A stretch of 64,000 nt of DNA. Source: Gaiellasilicea sp963705515. Lineage in GTDB: Bacteria > Actinomycetota > Thermoleophilia > Gaiellales > Gaiellaceae. Under the pieces are notes generated by a model that saw nothing but the letters and a program-made list of their open reading frames with translations, was not told where the DNA came from and did no database searches. Below, piece after piece: positions 44,163-53,190 of the stretch (within the stretch, counting starts at the first letter, position 1; each line of letters starts with the position of its first letter). Made by a program: the position numbers and the translations under genes. The stretch is taken from assembly GCA_963705515.1 (NCBI GenBank), contig CAVPJV010000002.1, positions 186,001-250,000 of the forward strand, read 5' to 3'.

Positions 44163-45216
44163 CCAGCCGGAGGCGCGGCTCCTGCTCGCGGCGGCGGTGA
44201 AGGAGGGGCCGGCGCACGCGTACCTCTTCCACGGGCCGGCCGGGGTCGGCAAGCGCGGCGCCGCGAGAGCCTTCGCCGCGGAGCTGCTGGGCGACGAGCG
44301 GCGTGTCGAGGCGGGCATGCATCCGGATCTCTTCTCGCTCGAAGCGCTCGGCGACATGATCCGGATCGACGAGATCCGCGCGCTCCACCGCGACCTGCAC
44401 ATGCGCCCCTTCGAGGCGGAGCGGCGCGTCTACGTGATTGCGGACGCACACCTGCTGAACGACGACGCCGCCGACGCGCTTCTGAAGGATCTCGAGGAGC
44501 CGCCGCCCTACGCGGTGATCGTCCTCGTCGCCGACGAGCTCGGGCCGATCCCGCCGACGATCCGCTCCCGCTGCCAGCTCGTCAACTTCCGGCGGCTGCC
44601 GGACCGTGTCATCCGCGAGCTGCTCGCGGAGCGGGCGCCCGGGCTCTCCGAGAACGAAGCGCGCGCGCTCGCGCGGGTCTCGGGCGGCCGGCTCGACCGG
44701 GTCGAGCGGCTGCTCGATCCCGAGGCGAAGGCACGCCGCGAGGAGCTCCTGCGCGTGGCGCGCTCGCCCTACGCGGAGCCGGACCTCGATCCCGCCGACG
44801 CCGCGGCGATCCTGCTCGACGGCGCGCGGGCGGCGGGCGAGGCGGCGAAGGAGCGTGCCGAGCAGGAGCTCGAGGGCGTCGAGCTGACCTCCCGCGAGCT
44901 CGACCAGCGGCTGCGCAGGGTTCAGCGTGGGGCGGAGCGCGAGGAGCTGCTGGCGGCGCTCGAGGAGCTGGCGTCCTGGTACCGCGATCTCGTCGTCGTC
45001 GCGGCCGGCGCCGAGGCTGCGGTCGTCCATGCCGACCGGCTCGAGCTGCTGCGCGCAGAGGGGACGCGGGAGCGATCGCCCGAGGCTGAGCGGGGCGCCG
45101 AGCTCGTCCGCGAGGCCTGGCGGGCGCTCGAGGAGTTCAACCTGAACCCGAATCTCGCGCTGGAGGCGCTGTTCGTGCAGCTCAGGCGCGCCTTCGGCAG
45201 CGCTTTATTGGTTTGA
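44140..45216 (+). CDS. holB: DNA polymerase III delta' subunit
   Basis: A 358-residue clamp-loader subunit of the AAA+ family. The Walker A-like loop is FHGPAGVGKRGAARAF, followed by MHPDLFSLEALGDMIRIDEI, VYVIADAHLLNDDAADALLK (Walker B-like), LKDLEEPPPYAVIVLVAD and the sensor motif PTIRSRCQLVNFRRLPD. The GTG at 44140 overlaps tmk by 23 bp, the usual tmk-holB order in bacteria. The zinc-binding cysteines found in many delta' subunits are not evident. A 130-bp gap with a run of AT bases follows the gene. Confidence 0.87.
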   Translation: MSFSALADQPEARLLLAAAVKEGPAHAYLFHGPAGVGKRGAARAFAAELLGDERRVEAGMHPDLFSLEALGDMIRIDEIRALHRDLHMRPFEAERRVYVIADAHLLNDDAADALLKDLEEPPPYAVIVLVADELGPIPPTIRSRCQLVNFRRLPDRVIRELLAERAPGLSENEARALARVSGGRLDRVERLLDPEAKARREELLRVARSPYAEPDLDPADAAAILLDGARAAGEAAKERAEQELEGVELTSRELDQRLRRVQRGAEREELLAALEELASWYRDLVVVAAGAEAAVVHADRLELLRAEGTRERSPEAERGAELVREAWRALEEFNLNPNLALEALFVQLRRAFGSALLV

Positions 45217-45348
45217 ACTAAGAATACTCGCGTTCCGTAAAGATCCCTCAAAAGGGGTTGCGAGACGGGATGGGGCGGCAAAGGATGAGCCAGGCGTTCG
45301 GGCGGGACGCCGGTAGTGCCGTCTCTCCACTCCCGGAAGGTTTTTCGC

Positions 45349-46689
45349 TTGGCAGCTGTCCCGTCCGCCGTTGGTCGCCCGTCGTACGCCGGAGGTCCGG
45401 CCCGTGCCCCACAGGCTGCGGCGACCGAGGGCCTGTACGAGCGCCACGCCGGCAAGATCCTCAGCTACTGCCTGCACCACCTCGGCTCGCGCGAGGAGGC
45501 GGAGGACGCCGTCCAGACGACGTTCATGAACGCGTTCCGCGCGCTCGGCCGGGGTGTCGTGCCGGAGGCCGAGTCCGCCTGGCTGTTCAAGATCGCCGAG
45601 AACGTCTGCCTCTCCCGCCGCCGCTCCTCGTGGCGCCGCGGCCGGATCGAGAGCCCGAGCGACTTCGACGTGATCGAGGAGGTCGTCCCCGGTCCGAGCC
45701 GGCAGCGCGACGAGCTGATCGGGATCGAGGATGCGCTCGCCTCGATGCCGGAGCAGCAGCGCCGCGCGATCCTCCTGCGCGAGTGGCAGGGTCTCTCCTA
45801 CCGGGAGATCTCGGAGGAGCTGGAGCTCTCGCAGTCCGCCGTCGAGACGTTGATCTTCCGCGCCCGGCGCTCGCTCGCCCAGGGGCTCGAGCAGCCCGAC
45901 CTGATCAAGAAGCCGAAGCGCAAGGGCTTCCGCCGTGCCCTGCACATGATCGACCTCGGCACGCTTGCCGCCGCCGCGAAGACGCTGCTGACCGGGAGCG
46001 TCGCGGTCAAGGCGACCTCCGTCGCCGTCGCTGTCACGGCCGCCGCCACGGCGTCGAGTGTGACGCCGAAGCTCGAAGGACACTCGCCGAAGCAGGCCCA
46101 GGCGCCCGCTCTCGTCGCGCCGAGCGGCATGGCGCCTGACGCTCCCGCGGCTGCCCGCACGCCATCAGCCGCCGCTCTCCACAACGATCTTGTGGCGCGC
46201 CCGGTCCACGCGACCCGCGCGACCGCCACCGAGCGGGCATCGGTCGTCCAGCGGCAGGCGCGCCCCTCCGCCGCCCCTCGGATGGCTCCGGTCGCGGTCT
46301 CTCCGGTCGCACCGACGAAGGCCCCAGCAGCGACACCGCCCGCCGCGCCCGCCGCGGCTGAGCCGGCCGCCCAGCCGACGTCGGCCGAGCAGCCGATCAC
46401 GACTCCGGCGCCGGCCACGCAGTCGAGCCACGTGGAGCCAGCGCAGGTCGAGCCGGCGATCGTCGATCCGGGCACGCCAAAGCAACGCAGCCCGTATACC
46501 GCGCCTCTCGTCCCGGTCCCGGAGCCGATCTCCCCGATCATCGCCGTGGCGCCGAGCGCCGTGAAGTCGACGCTCGCCGTCCCGGCGCCCGAACCCGCCG
46601 TCGCCGCGGTCGTCGTCGTCACGACGCCGGTTGCGCCGGACCCGGCAGCGCAGCCGGCCGCCCCATCGTTGTGGCAGCCCCGCCCGTAA
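45349..46689 (+). CDS. ECF sigma factor with C-terminal membrane helix and Pro/Ala-rich tail
   Basis: An ECF-type sigma-70 protein. Region 2 (about 30-105; LYERHAGKILSYCLHHLGSR, DAVQTTFMNAFRALG, WLFKIAENVCLSRRRSSWRR) and region 4 (about 120-175; MPEQQRRAILLREWQGLSYR, LSQSAVETLIFRARRSL) direct promoter-specific transcription. A hydrophobic stretch (TLAAAAKTLLTGSVAVKATS and on), then about 200 Ala/Pro/Thr/Val-rich residues, follows. This could place the tail outside the membrane with the sigma domain inside. TTG 45349 has GGAAGG 8 nt upstream; GTG 45316 would add 11 residues. There is no anti-sigma gene next door. Confidence 0.8.
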   Translation: MAAVPSAVGRPSYAGGPARAPQAAATEGLYERHAGKILSYCLHHLGSREEAEDAVQTTFMNAFRALGRGVVPEAESAWLFKIAENVCLSRRRSSWRRGRIESPSDFDVIEEVVPGPSRQRDELIGIEDALASMPEQQRRAILLREWQGLSYREISEELELSQSAVETLIFRARRSLAQGLEQPDLIKKPKRKGFRRALHMIDLGTLAAAAKTLLTGSVAVKATSVAVAVTAAATASSVTPKLEGHSPKQAQAPALVAPSGMAPDAPAAARTPSAAALHNDLVARPVHATRATATERASVVQRQARPSAAPRMAPVAVSPVAPTKAPAATPPAAPAAAEPAAQPTSAEQPITTPAPATQSSHVEPAQVEPAIVDPGTPKQRSPYTAPLVPVPEPISPIIAVAPSAVKSTLAVPAPEPAVAAVVVVTTPVAPDPAAQPAAPSLWQPRP

Positions 46690-46746
46690 AGGGCGGCTGG
46701 CGGCCCCGGAAGGAGCGCTGGGCCCGCGCTACACTAGGCGCGCCCC

Positions 46747-46819
46747 GCCGACGTAGCTCAGCTGGTAGAGCACTTCACTCGTAATGAAGGGGTCCGCGGT
46801 TCGAATCCGCGCGTCGGCT
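46747..46819 (+). tRNA. tRNA-Thr (anticodon CGT)
   Basis: A complete 73-nt cloverleaf without CCA. The acceptor stem GCCGACG pairs with CGTCGGC, the D arm is GCTCAGCTGGTAGAGC, the anticodon loop CTCGTAA has anticodon CGT (reads ACG, threonine), and the T arm is CGCGGTTCGAATCCGCG. A transcription terminator follows within 12 nt. A low-GC block with integrase remains lies just downstream, consistent with use as an integration site. Confidence 0.96.
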
Positions 46820-46829
46820 TTCTCGAAAG

Positions 46830-46854
46830 GCCCGCTCAGGCGGGCTTTCTCTTT
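46830..46854 (+). terminator. Rho-independent terminator of tRNA-Thr
   Basis: A GCCCGC/GCGGGC stem (46830-46835 with 46840-46845), loop TCAG, followed by a T-rich tail TTTCTCTTT. It follows the tRNA gene directly and is the clearest terminator of its type in this window. Confidence 0.8.
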
Positions 46855-46868
46855 CAAGGGCGAGTGCA

Positions 46869-46894
46869 CAAGTCGCCGCTGATCCGGCGACTTG
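46869..46894. repeat. Perfect 10-bp inverted repeat in the tRNA-proximal island end
   Basis: CAAGTCGCCG (46869-46878) and CGGCGACTTG (46885-46894) flank a 6-base loop. It lies between the tRNA terminator and the end of the HEPN-like gene (stop 46958). It may be a terminator for that minus-strand gene or an integrase/regulator binding site. TGCAAACGAA (46893-46902) overlaps its right arm and recurs at 49883. Confidence 0.45.
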
Positions 46895-46957
46895 CAAACG
46901 AACCGCGAACATGCCCGGGTGGCGTACAGCGCTGAGTGCCGACCCCTGTGGCGCCGA

Positions 46958-47732
46958 CTACCGCGGTTGGACGAGGTTTCTCTTCTCGACGTCCTTACGC
47001 CCGGACTGGGTGATGACGTATCTGTCGCCCGACCGGTGGGCGAACGCCTTGTCCTGCACGATGCGTGCGAGCGTTCGCCGAAGGTTCGGGCGCGACTTGG
47101 GGTGGACCCATTGCTGCGAGTTCGCTGAACTCAGCTCCAGTCGACCCACGCTGATAGAGCAGGACCAAGCATTGGTCAGTCGCCGCGAGCGCTGGGTTCA
47201 GGAGCTTCAGGAACCCGTCGAAGTCCTCGATGACAGGCGCGCTCCTAGTCACGAGTTCCGCGACGATTCTCTGAGCCTCGTCGGGGGTCACAGAGTGGTG
47301 CAAGCGCACGAACTCCGCCAGCACCCAGTCGATGACCGAGACCACGAGAGTTGCGTCCTGAAGGTTCGGATCGATGCCGTCCGCGAGGTGAGCGGCATCA
47401 CGGTTGTTCCGGATGTCGTAGATCACGCGAAGGGCACGCGGAATGTGAAGGCGGACGGAGTCCGGATAGGAGCCTTGGGGCAAGTTCGCCAGGTTCTTGA
47501 TGATCTGCTCGGTGTTAAGAGGCGTCCCGAGCGGATCGAAGGAACCACTCGTTTCCTCCTGCAAGAGGCGGAATGCGGCCTCTGCGAAACGTCCGCCCTC
47601 GACAGCGCTGAGACGAAGGCCTCCTAGATAGAAGTTGGACTTCGCCTCAGCGTGTGCATCTAGAAGTTCGTCAACGAGTTGAGGGTCGTACGCCGCGGCG
47701 AGACTTGCCCGAATCGTCGGACGACTAGCCAT
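46958..47732 (-). CDS. Putative HEPN/abortive-infection-like protein with winged-helix tail (frameshift near 47120)
   Basis: About 258 residues when two frames are joined. Residues 95-125 (LHIPRALRVIYDIRNNRDAA then HLADGID) have an R108-x6-H115 pattern like the R-x4-6-H catalytic motif of HEPN ribonucleases and the Abi_C domain of abortive-infection proteins. Helical regions surround it. The C-terminus (SRPNLRRTLARIVQDKAFAH, RSGDRYVITQSGRKDVEKR) reads like a winged helix, in a different frame from the first 205 residues, so a one-base error near 47120 is likely. It lies 6 bp downstream of its partner gene. The function is inferred, not shown. Confidence 0.55.
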
Positions 47733-47738
47733 GAGGTC

Positions 47739-48308
47739 TTACGACTTCGCGGTCTTGGTAGCTGCCTTCTTGCGACGTGCGCGCTTCGGGTGCTCGGCTA
47801 GTGCAGCGATGACGGCCTCGCGGTCGGGCAAGGCTTCGACGAGGGCCTCGCCGCGAGGCGTTATCTGGCGATTCCCCTTTCCGGCCTGTGCGATGTAACC
47901 GTTCTGGTTCATCGCGTTACTAGCAGCTTGTGAGGCATTGCCAAAGCGAAGACCCGCGGCTTCTGTGTTGAGAGAGGTTAGGTCGGTCGTCTTGAAGTGG
48001 AGCACTTCCCGCGCATAAGTGAGGTAATACGCGAGACAGGCGATGCGCTCGACATCCGTCGTGGGTCGCTTGAGAGCCATGAACTGCTTTGGTGTCATCG
48101 ACGAGATGTCGGCATCTTCGCTATCAATATCGCGACGGACGTTCGAGACGAACGCCACGGATGACTTCGCAGCTCCAACCAAGGGGCCTACGCCTAAGGC
48201 CTCACTGAGCCAGTTAAGCGCTCTAGCACGCGCTTCGTCACTTAGAGGCTCCAATGCTGTTAGTGCTGTGGTCATTGCCTTGAGCTCAGCTGCACCATCA
48301 ACGCTCAT
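47739..48308 (-). CDS. Hypothetical partner protein of the island cassette
   Basis: A 189-residue protein of unknown family. The middle part (MTPKQFMALKRPTTDVERIA, CLAYYLTYAREVLHFKTTDL, TSLNTEAAGLRFGNASQAA) looks helical, and the segment QNGYIAQAGKGNRQITPRGE resembles a winged-helix wing and turn. It ends in a basic tail (KRARRKKAATKTAKS). It may bind nucleic acid. It is first in a two-gene operon with the HEPN-like gene (6 bp apart), a layout like toxin plus sensor or toxin-antitoxin defence pairs. No family name is assigned. Confidence 0.5.
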   Translation of the reverse strand: MSVDGAAELKAMTTALTALEPLSDEARARALNWLSEALGVGPLVGAAKSSVAFVSNVRRDIDSEDADISSMTPKQFMALKRPTTDVERIACLAYYLTYAREVLHFKTTDLTSLNTEAAGLRFGNASQAASNAMNQNGYIAQAGKGNRQITPRGEALVEALPDREAVIAALAEHPKRARRKKAATKTAKS

Positions 48309-48343
48309 CGCTGGTCCTCCGCGTCGTGAGGTGATTCACGTGG

Positions 48344-48816
48344 GTGAGACTTCACCTCGTAGTTCGGAGAGCTGTACCGGACCACACGAAAGCCGATGTG
48401 GCGCGGTGCAAGGAGCGCGGACGGCGCATGGTCGCGCTCGACCCAGCGACGATCGAGGCACTTCGCGAGCAGAGGGAGAGGCAGATGCTCGAGCGGGCGC
48501 TGATGGCGGACGCCTACGAGGACCACGACCTCGTGTTCTGTCGTGAGGACGGGATGCCTGCTGCATCCGGATGCCTTCTCAGACGCATTCTGGCGGCATG
48601 ACCAAGGCGGCGGGCCTTCCGCGCATCCGCTTCCACGACCTCAGGTACACGCACGCGACACTCGCGCTCGCCGCCGGAGTTCATCCGAAGGTTGTCTCAG
48701 AGCGCCTCGGGCACGCGAGCATCACGATCACGCTCGACACGTACTCACATGCAATCCCTGCCATGCAGGAGACGGCGGCTTCGCTTGTGGCGGCGCTTGT
48801 CTTCCCTGAGCGCTAG
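48344..48816 (+). pseudogene. Tyrosine recombinase (phage integrase) C-terminal remnant
   Basis: The last third of a phage-type integrase, in three frames. ALDPATIEALREQRERQMLE and HDLVFCREDGMP are followed, after shifts near 48556 and 48595, by RIRFHDLRYTHATLALAAGV and LGHASITITLDTYSHAIPAM. These contain the HxxR, H and catalytic Tyr motifs of the recombinase. The N-terminal arm and core-binding domains and the first catalytic Arg are missing, so it is inactive whatever the frames. It points to past integration near the tRNA gene. Confidence 0.8.
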
Positions 48817-49787
48817 CTCCCGACTTCAGGTTCGACGGACACCTGGACCGAAGAAACCTGTGCGGCGGTCAGACCTTCGAGCGATCCCTCGAAGCCGATT
48901 CGGCCACCGGGTAGAACGCTTGCAAAGGGATAGGTACGCCCACCACCGATGACGTTGCCGGAGGCGCCGAAACAGACGATCGTGATTCGAGCAGAGCTCG
49001 ACATGGGCTGCGTGTAGGGGTTCGAGAACTCGCCTCTGTAGCGGGCGCTGCTGAAGCTGTCTTCCACGCGGGCATTCGAGACCGGTGGAAGGGAGCCAAT
49101 ACGTTTGCTCTGCACCGAGCCGATTCGAACCGACACTTCCAGTCGCACGGGCCTGCCTGACGAAATGGTCTCCCCAGCTGCGAAGTACGTCGCGCCGGCA
49201 GGAATGCCCTTATATGTGTTGCTGTCCGAGACAACGATGGCGCCAGCAGCGTCAACGAGGTTCACGACGACTTGGACATCCAGTGCGTCTTGATCTGGAG
49301 AGGCGTTTTGCAGCACGACGCCGTAGCCTGAGAAGTATGAGCCGATGCTGGAAAGCCGCGACGCGACTCCGGATTTCTCGACAACGATTCGCGCGGGGAT
49401 CTGTGCCGGTGGCTGTGGGCGCGGCGGAGTTTGGCCTCGGGCAGTGAAGGCGATTGTCTTCACGCCGGCGCGGCCACACGCCACGCGCGCAATCCAACGG
49501 GCCGTCTTCGTGCTCCTCGGGACAACAAAGCGCCACTCGGCTGAACCCTGTGAAGTCACGCGCGCTCCAAGGGATTTCGTTGTACCGCCCGCCTTGCCGA
49601 CTCTCGCCGTGCATGTCACACCTGCAGGGCGGACCACCGCGAAGAGGAAGTTCGCAGTCCCAGAGTTCATTGGAGACCGAAGAACGCGGAGGCTGACTGA
49701 ATCCGTGGCAGGGGTCGCCGGTGGGGAAAGAGACAGGAACGCGATCGCTCCGATCGCGAACACCGGGAGTAGCCTCAGCCGCCGCAT
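48813..49787 (-). CDS. Secreted protein with FxLYD-like domain
   Basis: A 324-residue exported protein. The signal peptide is LLPVFAIGAIAFLSLSPPAT. An Ig-like N-terminal part (30-120) with two cysteines is followed by a proline-rich linker (TPPRPQPPAQIPARI). The C-terminal part (SIGSYFSGYGVVLQNASPDQ, VVSDSNTYKGIPAGATYFAA, GRTYPFASVLPGGRIGFEG) resembles FxLYD-type beta-sandwich domains of Gram-positive surface proteins. Its role is unknown. ATG 49787 is chosen over a longer frame because the signal peptide starts there. Its end overlaps the integrase remnant by 4 bp, and its GC content is lower than the flanks, so it belongs to the island. Confidence 0.65.
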   Translation of the reverse strand: MRRLRLLPVFAIGAIAFLSLSPPATPATDSVSLRVLRSPMNSGTANFLFAVVRPAGVTCTARVGKAGGTTKSLGARVTSQGSAEWRFVVPRSTKTARWIARVACGRAGVKTIAFTARGQTPPRPQPPAQIPARIVVEKSGVASRLSSIGSYFSGYGVVLQNASPDQDALDVQVVVNLVDAAGAIVVSDSNTYKGIPAGATYFAAGETISSGRPVRLEVSVRIGSVQSKRIGSLPPVSNARVEDSFSSARYRGEFSNPYTQPMSSSARITIVCFGASGNVIGGGRTYPFASVLPGGRIGFEGSLEGLTAAQVSSVQVSVEPEVGS

Positions 49788-49948
49788 GTTTCGACCGTAA
49801 CTAGGTTTCAGCAGATTCACAACTAGAAGTTGTGTCGCGCCTGCTTTTAAGCACGGAAGAGCAACGAGGTAGGCGCACGACCTGCAAACGAATCTCGGCC
49901 GTCTCGTCCTGAGCTGGCCGCACGTGCGCAAGGAGTCGATCCACCTTA

Positions 49949-49977
49949 TTTCTTCTAAGTTTCGAAGATGCTAAGGT
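49949..49977 (+). promoter_or_regulatory. Possible promoter of the ArsR-hydrogenase operon
   Basis: TAAGGT (49972-49977) lies 10 nt before the ATG at 49988, and a TTTCTT hexamer (49949-49954) lies 17 nt further upstream. The region is A/T-rich. CCTTA and TAAGG flank it as a weak 5-bp inverted repeat that could be part of an ArsR-type operator. The rest of the 200-bp gap after the previous gene holds nothing else. Confidence 0.35.
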
Positions 49978-49987
49978 AGCGTCTCGC

Positions 49988-50323
49988 ATGTCGCCCAGCG
50001 CTCGGCCCGTCCACGAGGTGAAGGCAAACCTCTTTCGTGTGCTCGGCCATCCCGCGCGCGTGCGCATTCTCGAACTGTTGCGCGATGGGGAACGGTCGGT
50101 CGGCGCGCTCCAGAAGGAGCTGGGACTCGATTCGGGCGGCACGTCGCAGCATCTGGCGGCTTTGCGCCGGATCGGTCTGGTCGAGTCGCGGCGTGAGGGG
50201 ACGAGCGTCTACTACCGCGTTGACGACGATCGGGTCTTCGATCTGCTCGAAGCCGGCCGTGGGATCATCACCCGGCAGCTTTCCGAGCAGCAGTCGATCC
50301 TGAGCGAGCTCGAGAGCTCGTGA
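49988..50323 (+). CDS. ArsR family transcriptional regulator
   Basis: A 111-residue winged-helix repressor. LFRVLGHPARVRILELLRDG, SVGALQKELGLDSGGTSQHL and AALRRIGLVESRREGTSVYY match the ArsR/SmtB family. It contains no cysteines at the classic metal site, so it may respond to a non-metal signal, to a metal through His/Asp residues, or to redox state. Its stop overlaps the start of the hydrogenase gene cluster (ATG-like GTGATC at 50320), so translation of the operon starts with its own regulator. Confidence 0.88.
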   Translation: MSPSARPVHEVKANLFRVLGHPARVRILELLRDGERSVGALQKELGLDSGGTSQHLAALRRIGLVESRREGTSVYYRVDDDRVFDLLEAGRGIITRQLSEQQSILSELESS

Positions 50324-52267
50324 TCGGAGGACTCCTGGTTGCCGCGCTGAGCGCGGTTGCGATCGGGGCGGTGCTGGTGCTCGGCCGGCGCACGTTCGAG
50401 GGTGGACTCATCGTGCAGGCGGCGGGAGCGGCGGGAGTGGGGGTCGCGGGCTTCTGGGCGCTCGCGTCCGGCGACACTCTCGGGGCGGGTTTCACGAGCT
50501 CGTTCGATCCGCGCGTCGGCGTCGATGGCTTGAGCGGGTTCTTCCTCGGCACGCTCGGGCTGATCGCGGCTCCGGCGCTCGTGTTCTCGCTCCGGTATCT
50601 GGAGCCCATCCCGACGGGGGCGTCTGACCGCTGCGCTCACGGCATGCTTCTTCCTCGCGCTGGCGCTCGTCGTCTGCGCCCGAGATCCACTGACGTTCCT
50701 CACGGGCTGGGAGTTGATGACGCTGCTCTCGGCCACGGTGATCCTCGTTGCTCGGCGCGCCGACAGGCTGTCGCGGCAGACGGTGTTCAACTACCTCGCG
50801 GTCACCCACCTCGGCGGGGTCGGGACCTGGATCGCAGTGCTGCTCCTGGCGAATGCGGACGCGTTCGGCGGTGCCGCCGCGATCAGCTCAGGTTCGGGAC
50901 TGCAGATCGCGATCGCCCTTGCGGCTCTGGTGGGGATGGGGACGAAGGCAGGCGTGATGCCGCTGCACGTCTGGCTCCCGCGCGCACATCCGATCGCGCC
51001 GGCGCCGGTTTCGGCGCTCATGAGCGGCGTGATGATCAAGGTTGCGCTGTACGGGCTCGTGCGCGTGCTCGTCGAGTGGGTCGGCGTTCTTCCGGTCTGG
51101 TTCGGCGTGCTGGTGCTCACCGTCGGCGCCCTTTCTGCGGTGGGCGGCGTCGTCTACGCGCTGTTTCAGCACGATCTCAAGCGGCTGCTGGCCCTGCACT
51201 CGATCGAGAACGTCGGGATCATCGTGCTCGGGCTCGGCGCCTGCCTGATCCTGCGGGCTCGCGGCGCCGACTCCTGGGCCGCCTTCGCACTCGGTGCCGC
51301 GCTCCTGCACACCGTCAACCACGCCGTCTTCAAGTCGCTGCTCTTCCTCGGCGCAGGTGCGTTCGAGCGGGCGGTCGGCTCGCTCGAGCTCGACCGGATC
51401 GGAGGCCTTCTACGTCGGATGCCGTGGACCGCCGGGGCCTTCCTGGTCGGTGCGATGGCGATCGCCGGCCTCCCGCCGCTGAACGGCTTTGCCTCGGAAT
51501 GGTTGACGCTGCAGGCGCTGCTGCACGTTGCCTTCTACGGGCACGTCGGGGACGGGATCGCCGGGGCGGTCGCCCTCGCCGCCCTGGCCGCGACCGCCGC
51601 CCTCGCGCTCTTCTGCTTCGTCAAGGTCGTGGGGCTTGTGCTGCTTGGGCCGCCGCGGAGCGACGCGGCTGCGGTGGCCGGAGAGGCGCCGCTGCCGATG
51701 CGGGCTGCGCTTGTCCTCCTCGGGGGTGTCTGCATCGTGCTCGGGCTGGCGCCTGGACTCCTCTTCGGACCTCTCGTTGGGCTCGCGCCCTGGTCGGCTG
51801 GCGTGCCGACCCAGACCGGCCTCGAGCTTCCGGGGACAGGTTCTCTGCCGACGGTGTGGATCGCGGTCGTGCTCGTCGGGCTAACCGGCGGCTTGACGCT
51901 TCTGCGCGGGACCCGCGCGGCCGCTCCGGCCCCGGCCTGGGCGTCCGGTCAGCGCCTCGAGCCCGCGCTTCTCTGGACGAGCGCCGGCTTCACCAAGCCG
52001 CTGCGTCTGGTGCTCGAGCTCGTGCTCCGCCCGCAGCGGGAGATCACCGTGCGGAGCCAGGACGGCGTCATGCAGGAGGTCGCGTATTCCGGCCATGTGC
52101 CCCAGCTGATCGACGATCACTTCTACGCGCCACTCGAGCGTGTGTCGCTCGCCGCCGCCGCCCAAGCTCGACGCCTGCAGAGCGGAAGCCTCGGCACCTA
52201 CGTCGTCTACCTCGCCGGGCTCGTCCTTGTGCTCCTCGCCGCCGCGCGTCTGGGGTGGCTCGGATGA
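50320..52267 (+). CDS. hyfB: Hydrogenase-4 subunit B-like proton pump (frameshift near 50618)
   Basis: A large membrane subunit, about 649 residues, of the HyfB/HycC/NuoL antiporter-like family. It has about 16 helices and conserved segments FLTGWELMTLLSATVILVAR, YLAVTHLGGVGTWIAV, MPLHVWLPRAHPIAPAPVSA and LLALHSIENVGIIVLGLG. It forms a proton- or Na+-translocating part. A likely one-base error in the G run near 50618 splits the N-terminal 100 residues from the rest. It overlaps the ArsR gene at its start and hyfC at its end (ATGA). Confidence 0.86.
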
Positions 52268-53190
52268 GTGGCGCGACAGCCGTTGCCGGGACGGCTCAGA
52301 TCGTCGGCGGCATCGCACTCGCACCGCTCCTGCCAGGCCTCGTCCAGCACTGGAAAGCGCGTCTCCAGGGAAGGCGGGGGCCGACTCCGTTGCAGCCCTA
52401 TCGTGAGCTGCGGCGGCTGTGGGGGAAGAGCGCAGTTGCCCCGGAAGGGGCGACCGTCGTCTACCGCCTCGCGCCCGCGGTCACTGCAGCGGCGATCACC
52501 GCAGCCGTTCTCGTCGTGCCCGTGGCGGCGACCGCTCCGAGCTGGGGCATCGGCCACGACGCGCTCCTGCTCGTGGGGCTGCTCGCTCTGGCGCGCTTCG
52601 CCGTTGTTGCCGGCGCCTGGGACGTGGGTAGCGGCTTCTCGCTGATCGGTGCGAGCCGCGATCTGACCCTGTCGGTGTTCGTCGAGGCGACGCTCGTGCT
52701 CTCGCTCGCGGTCGCCGCGCTCGTCGCCGCGACGACCGATCTACGAGGAGTCGTCGCGGCGACGGCCGGCACGCAGGTCTGGACGAGCCCGGCACTGGCG
52801 CTCGGCGCGCTCGCCTTCGCGCTCGTCGCCGTCGCCGAGACGGGTCGGCAGCCGGTCGACAGCCCCGACACGCACCTCGAGCTGACGATGATCCACGAAG
52901 GCCCGCTGCTCGAGTACGCCGGGCGCGACCTCGCCTATCTGCAGTGGGCCGCCGCGGCCCGCCACTGGCTCGTGCTCGTGCTCGCCGCGCAGGTCTTCCT
53001 ACCCCATCCGCGCGATGTGTGGCTCCAGCTCGCACTCCTGCCCGTCGTGCTGATCGTGCTCTGTGCCGCGTTCGCGCTCGTCGAGACGCTCGTCGCGAAG
53101 ATGCGCGTCCTGCTCGTGCCGCGGCTCCTCGCTGCAGGCGGCATCGCGGCACTGCTCGGAATCGCCTCCTGGCTCGTGAGCTCGTCGTGA
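52264..53190 (+). CDS. hyfC: Hydrogenase-4 subunit C-like (NuoH/HycD family) membrane subunit
   Basis: A 308-residue membrane protein of the complex I subunit 1 family. QHWKARLQGRRGPTPLQPYR, DLTLSVFVEATLVLSLAVAA, AETGRQPVDSPDTHLELTMI and HEGPLLEYAGRDLAY match HycD/HyfC/EchB. These proteins link the hydrogenase module to the proton-pumping arm, and the acidic residues in AETGRQPVD lie in the conserved loop. It overlaps both neighbours and belongs to one operon. Confidence 0.9.
   Translation: MSGATAVAGTAQIVGGIALAPLLPGLVQHWKARLQGRRGPTPLQPYRELRRLWGKSAVAPEGATVVYRLAPAVTAAAITAAVLVVPVAATAPSWGIGHDALLLVGLLALARFAVVAGAWDVGSGFSLIGASRDLTLSVFVEATLVLSLAVAALVAATTDLRGVVAATAGTQVWTSPALALGALAFALVAVAETGRQPVDSPDTHLELTMIHEGPLLEYAGRDLAYLQWAAAARHWLVLVLAAQVFLPHPRDVWLQLALLPVVLIVLCAAFALVETLVAKMRVLLVPRLLAAGGIAALLGIASWLVSSS

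Noticed and set aside
42316..45216. A 966-residue plus-strand protein ending in holB
   Set aside because: Only the last 358 residues are real (holB); the earlier part is antisense to the epimerase and PIG-V-like genes.
46820..49987. A right-end copy of the tRNA-Thr 3' end (attR)
   Set aside because: No stretch matching the last 20 bases of the tRNA was found in this region; GATTCGAACCG near 49125 is too different and lies inside a gene.
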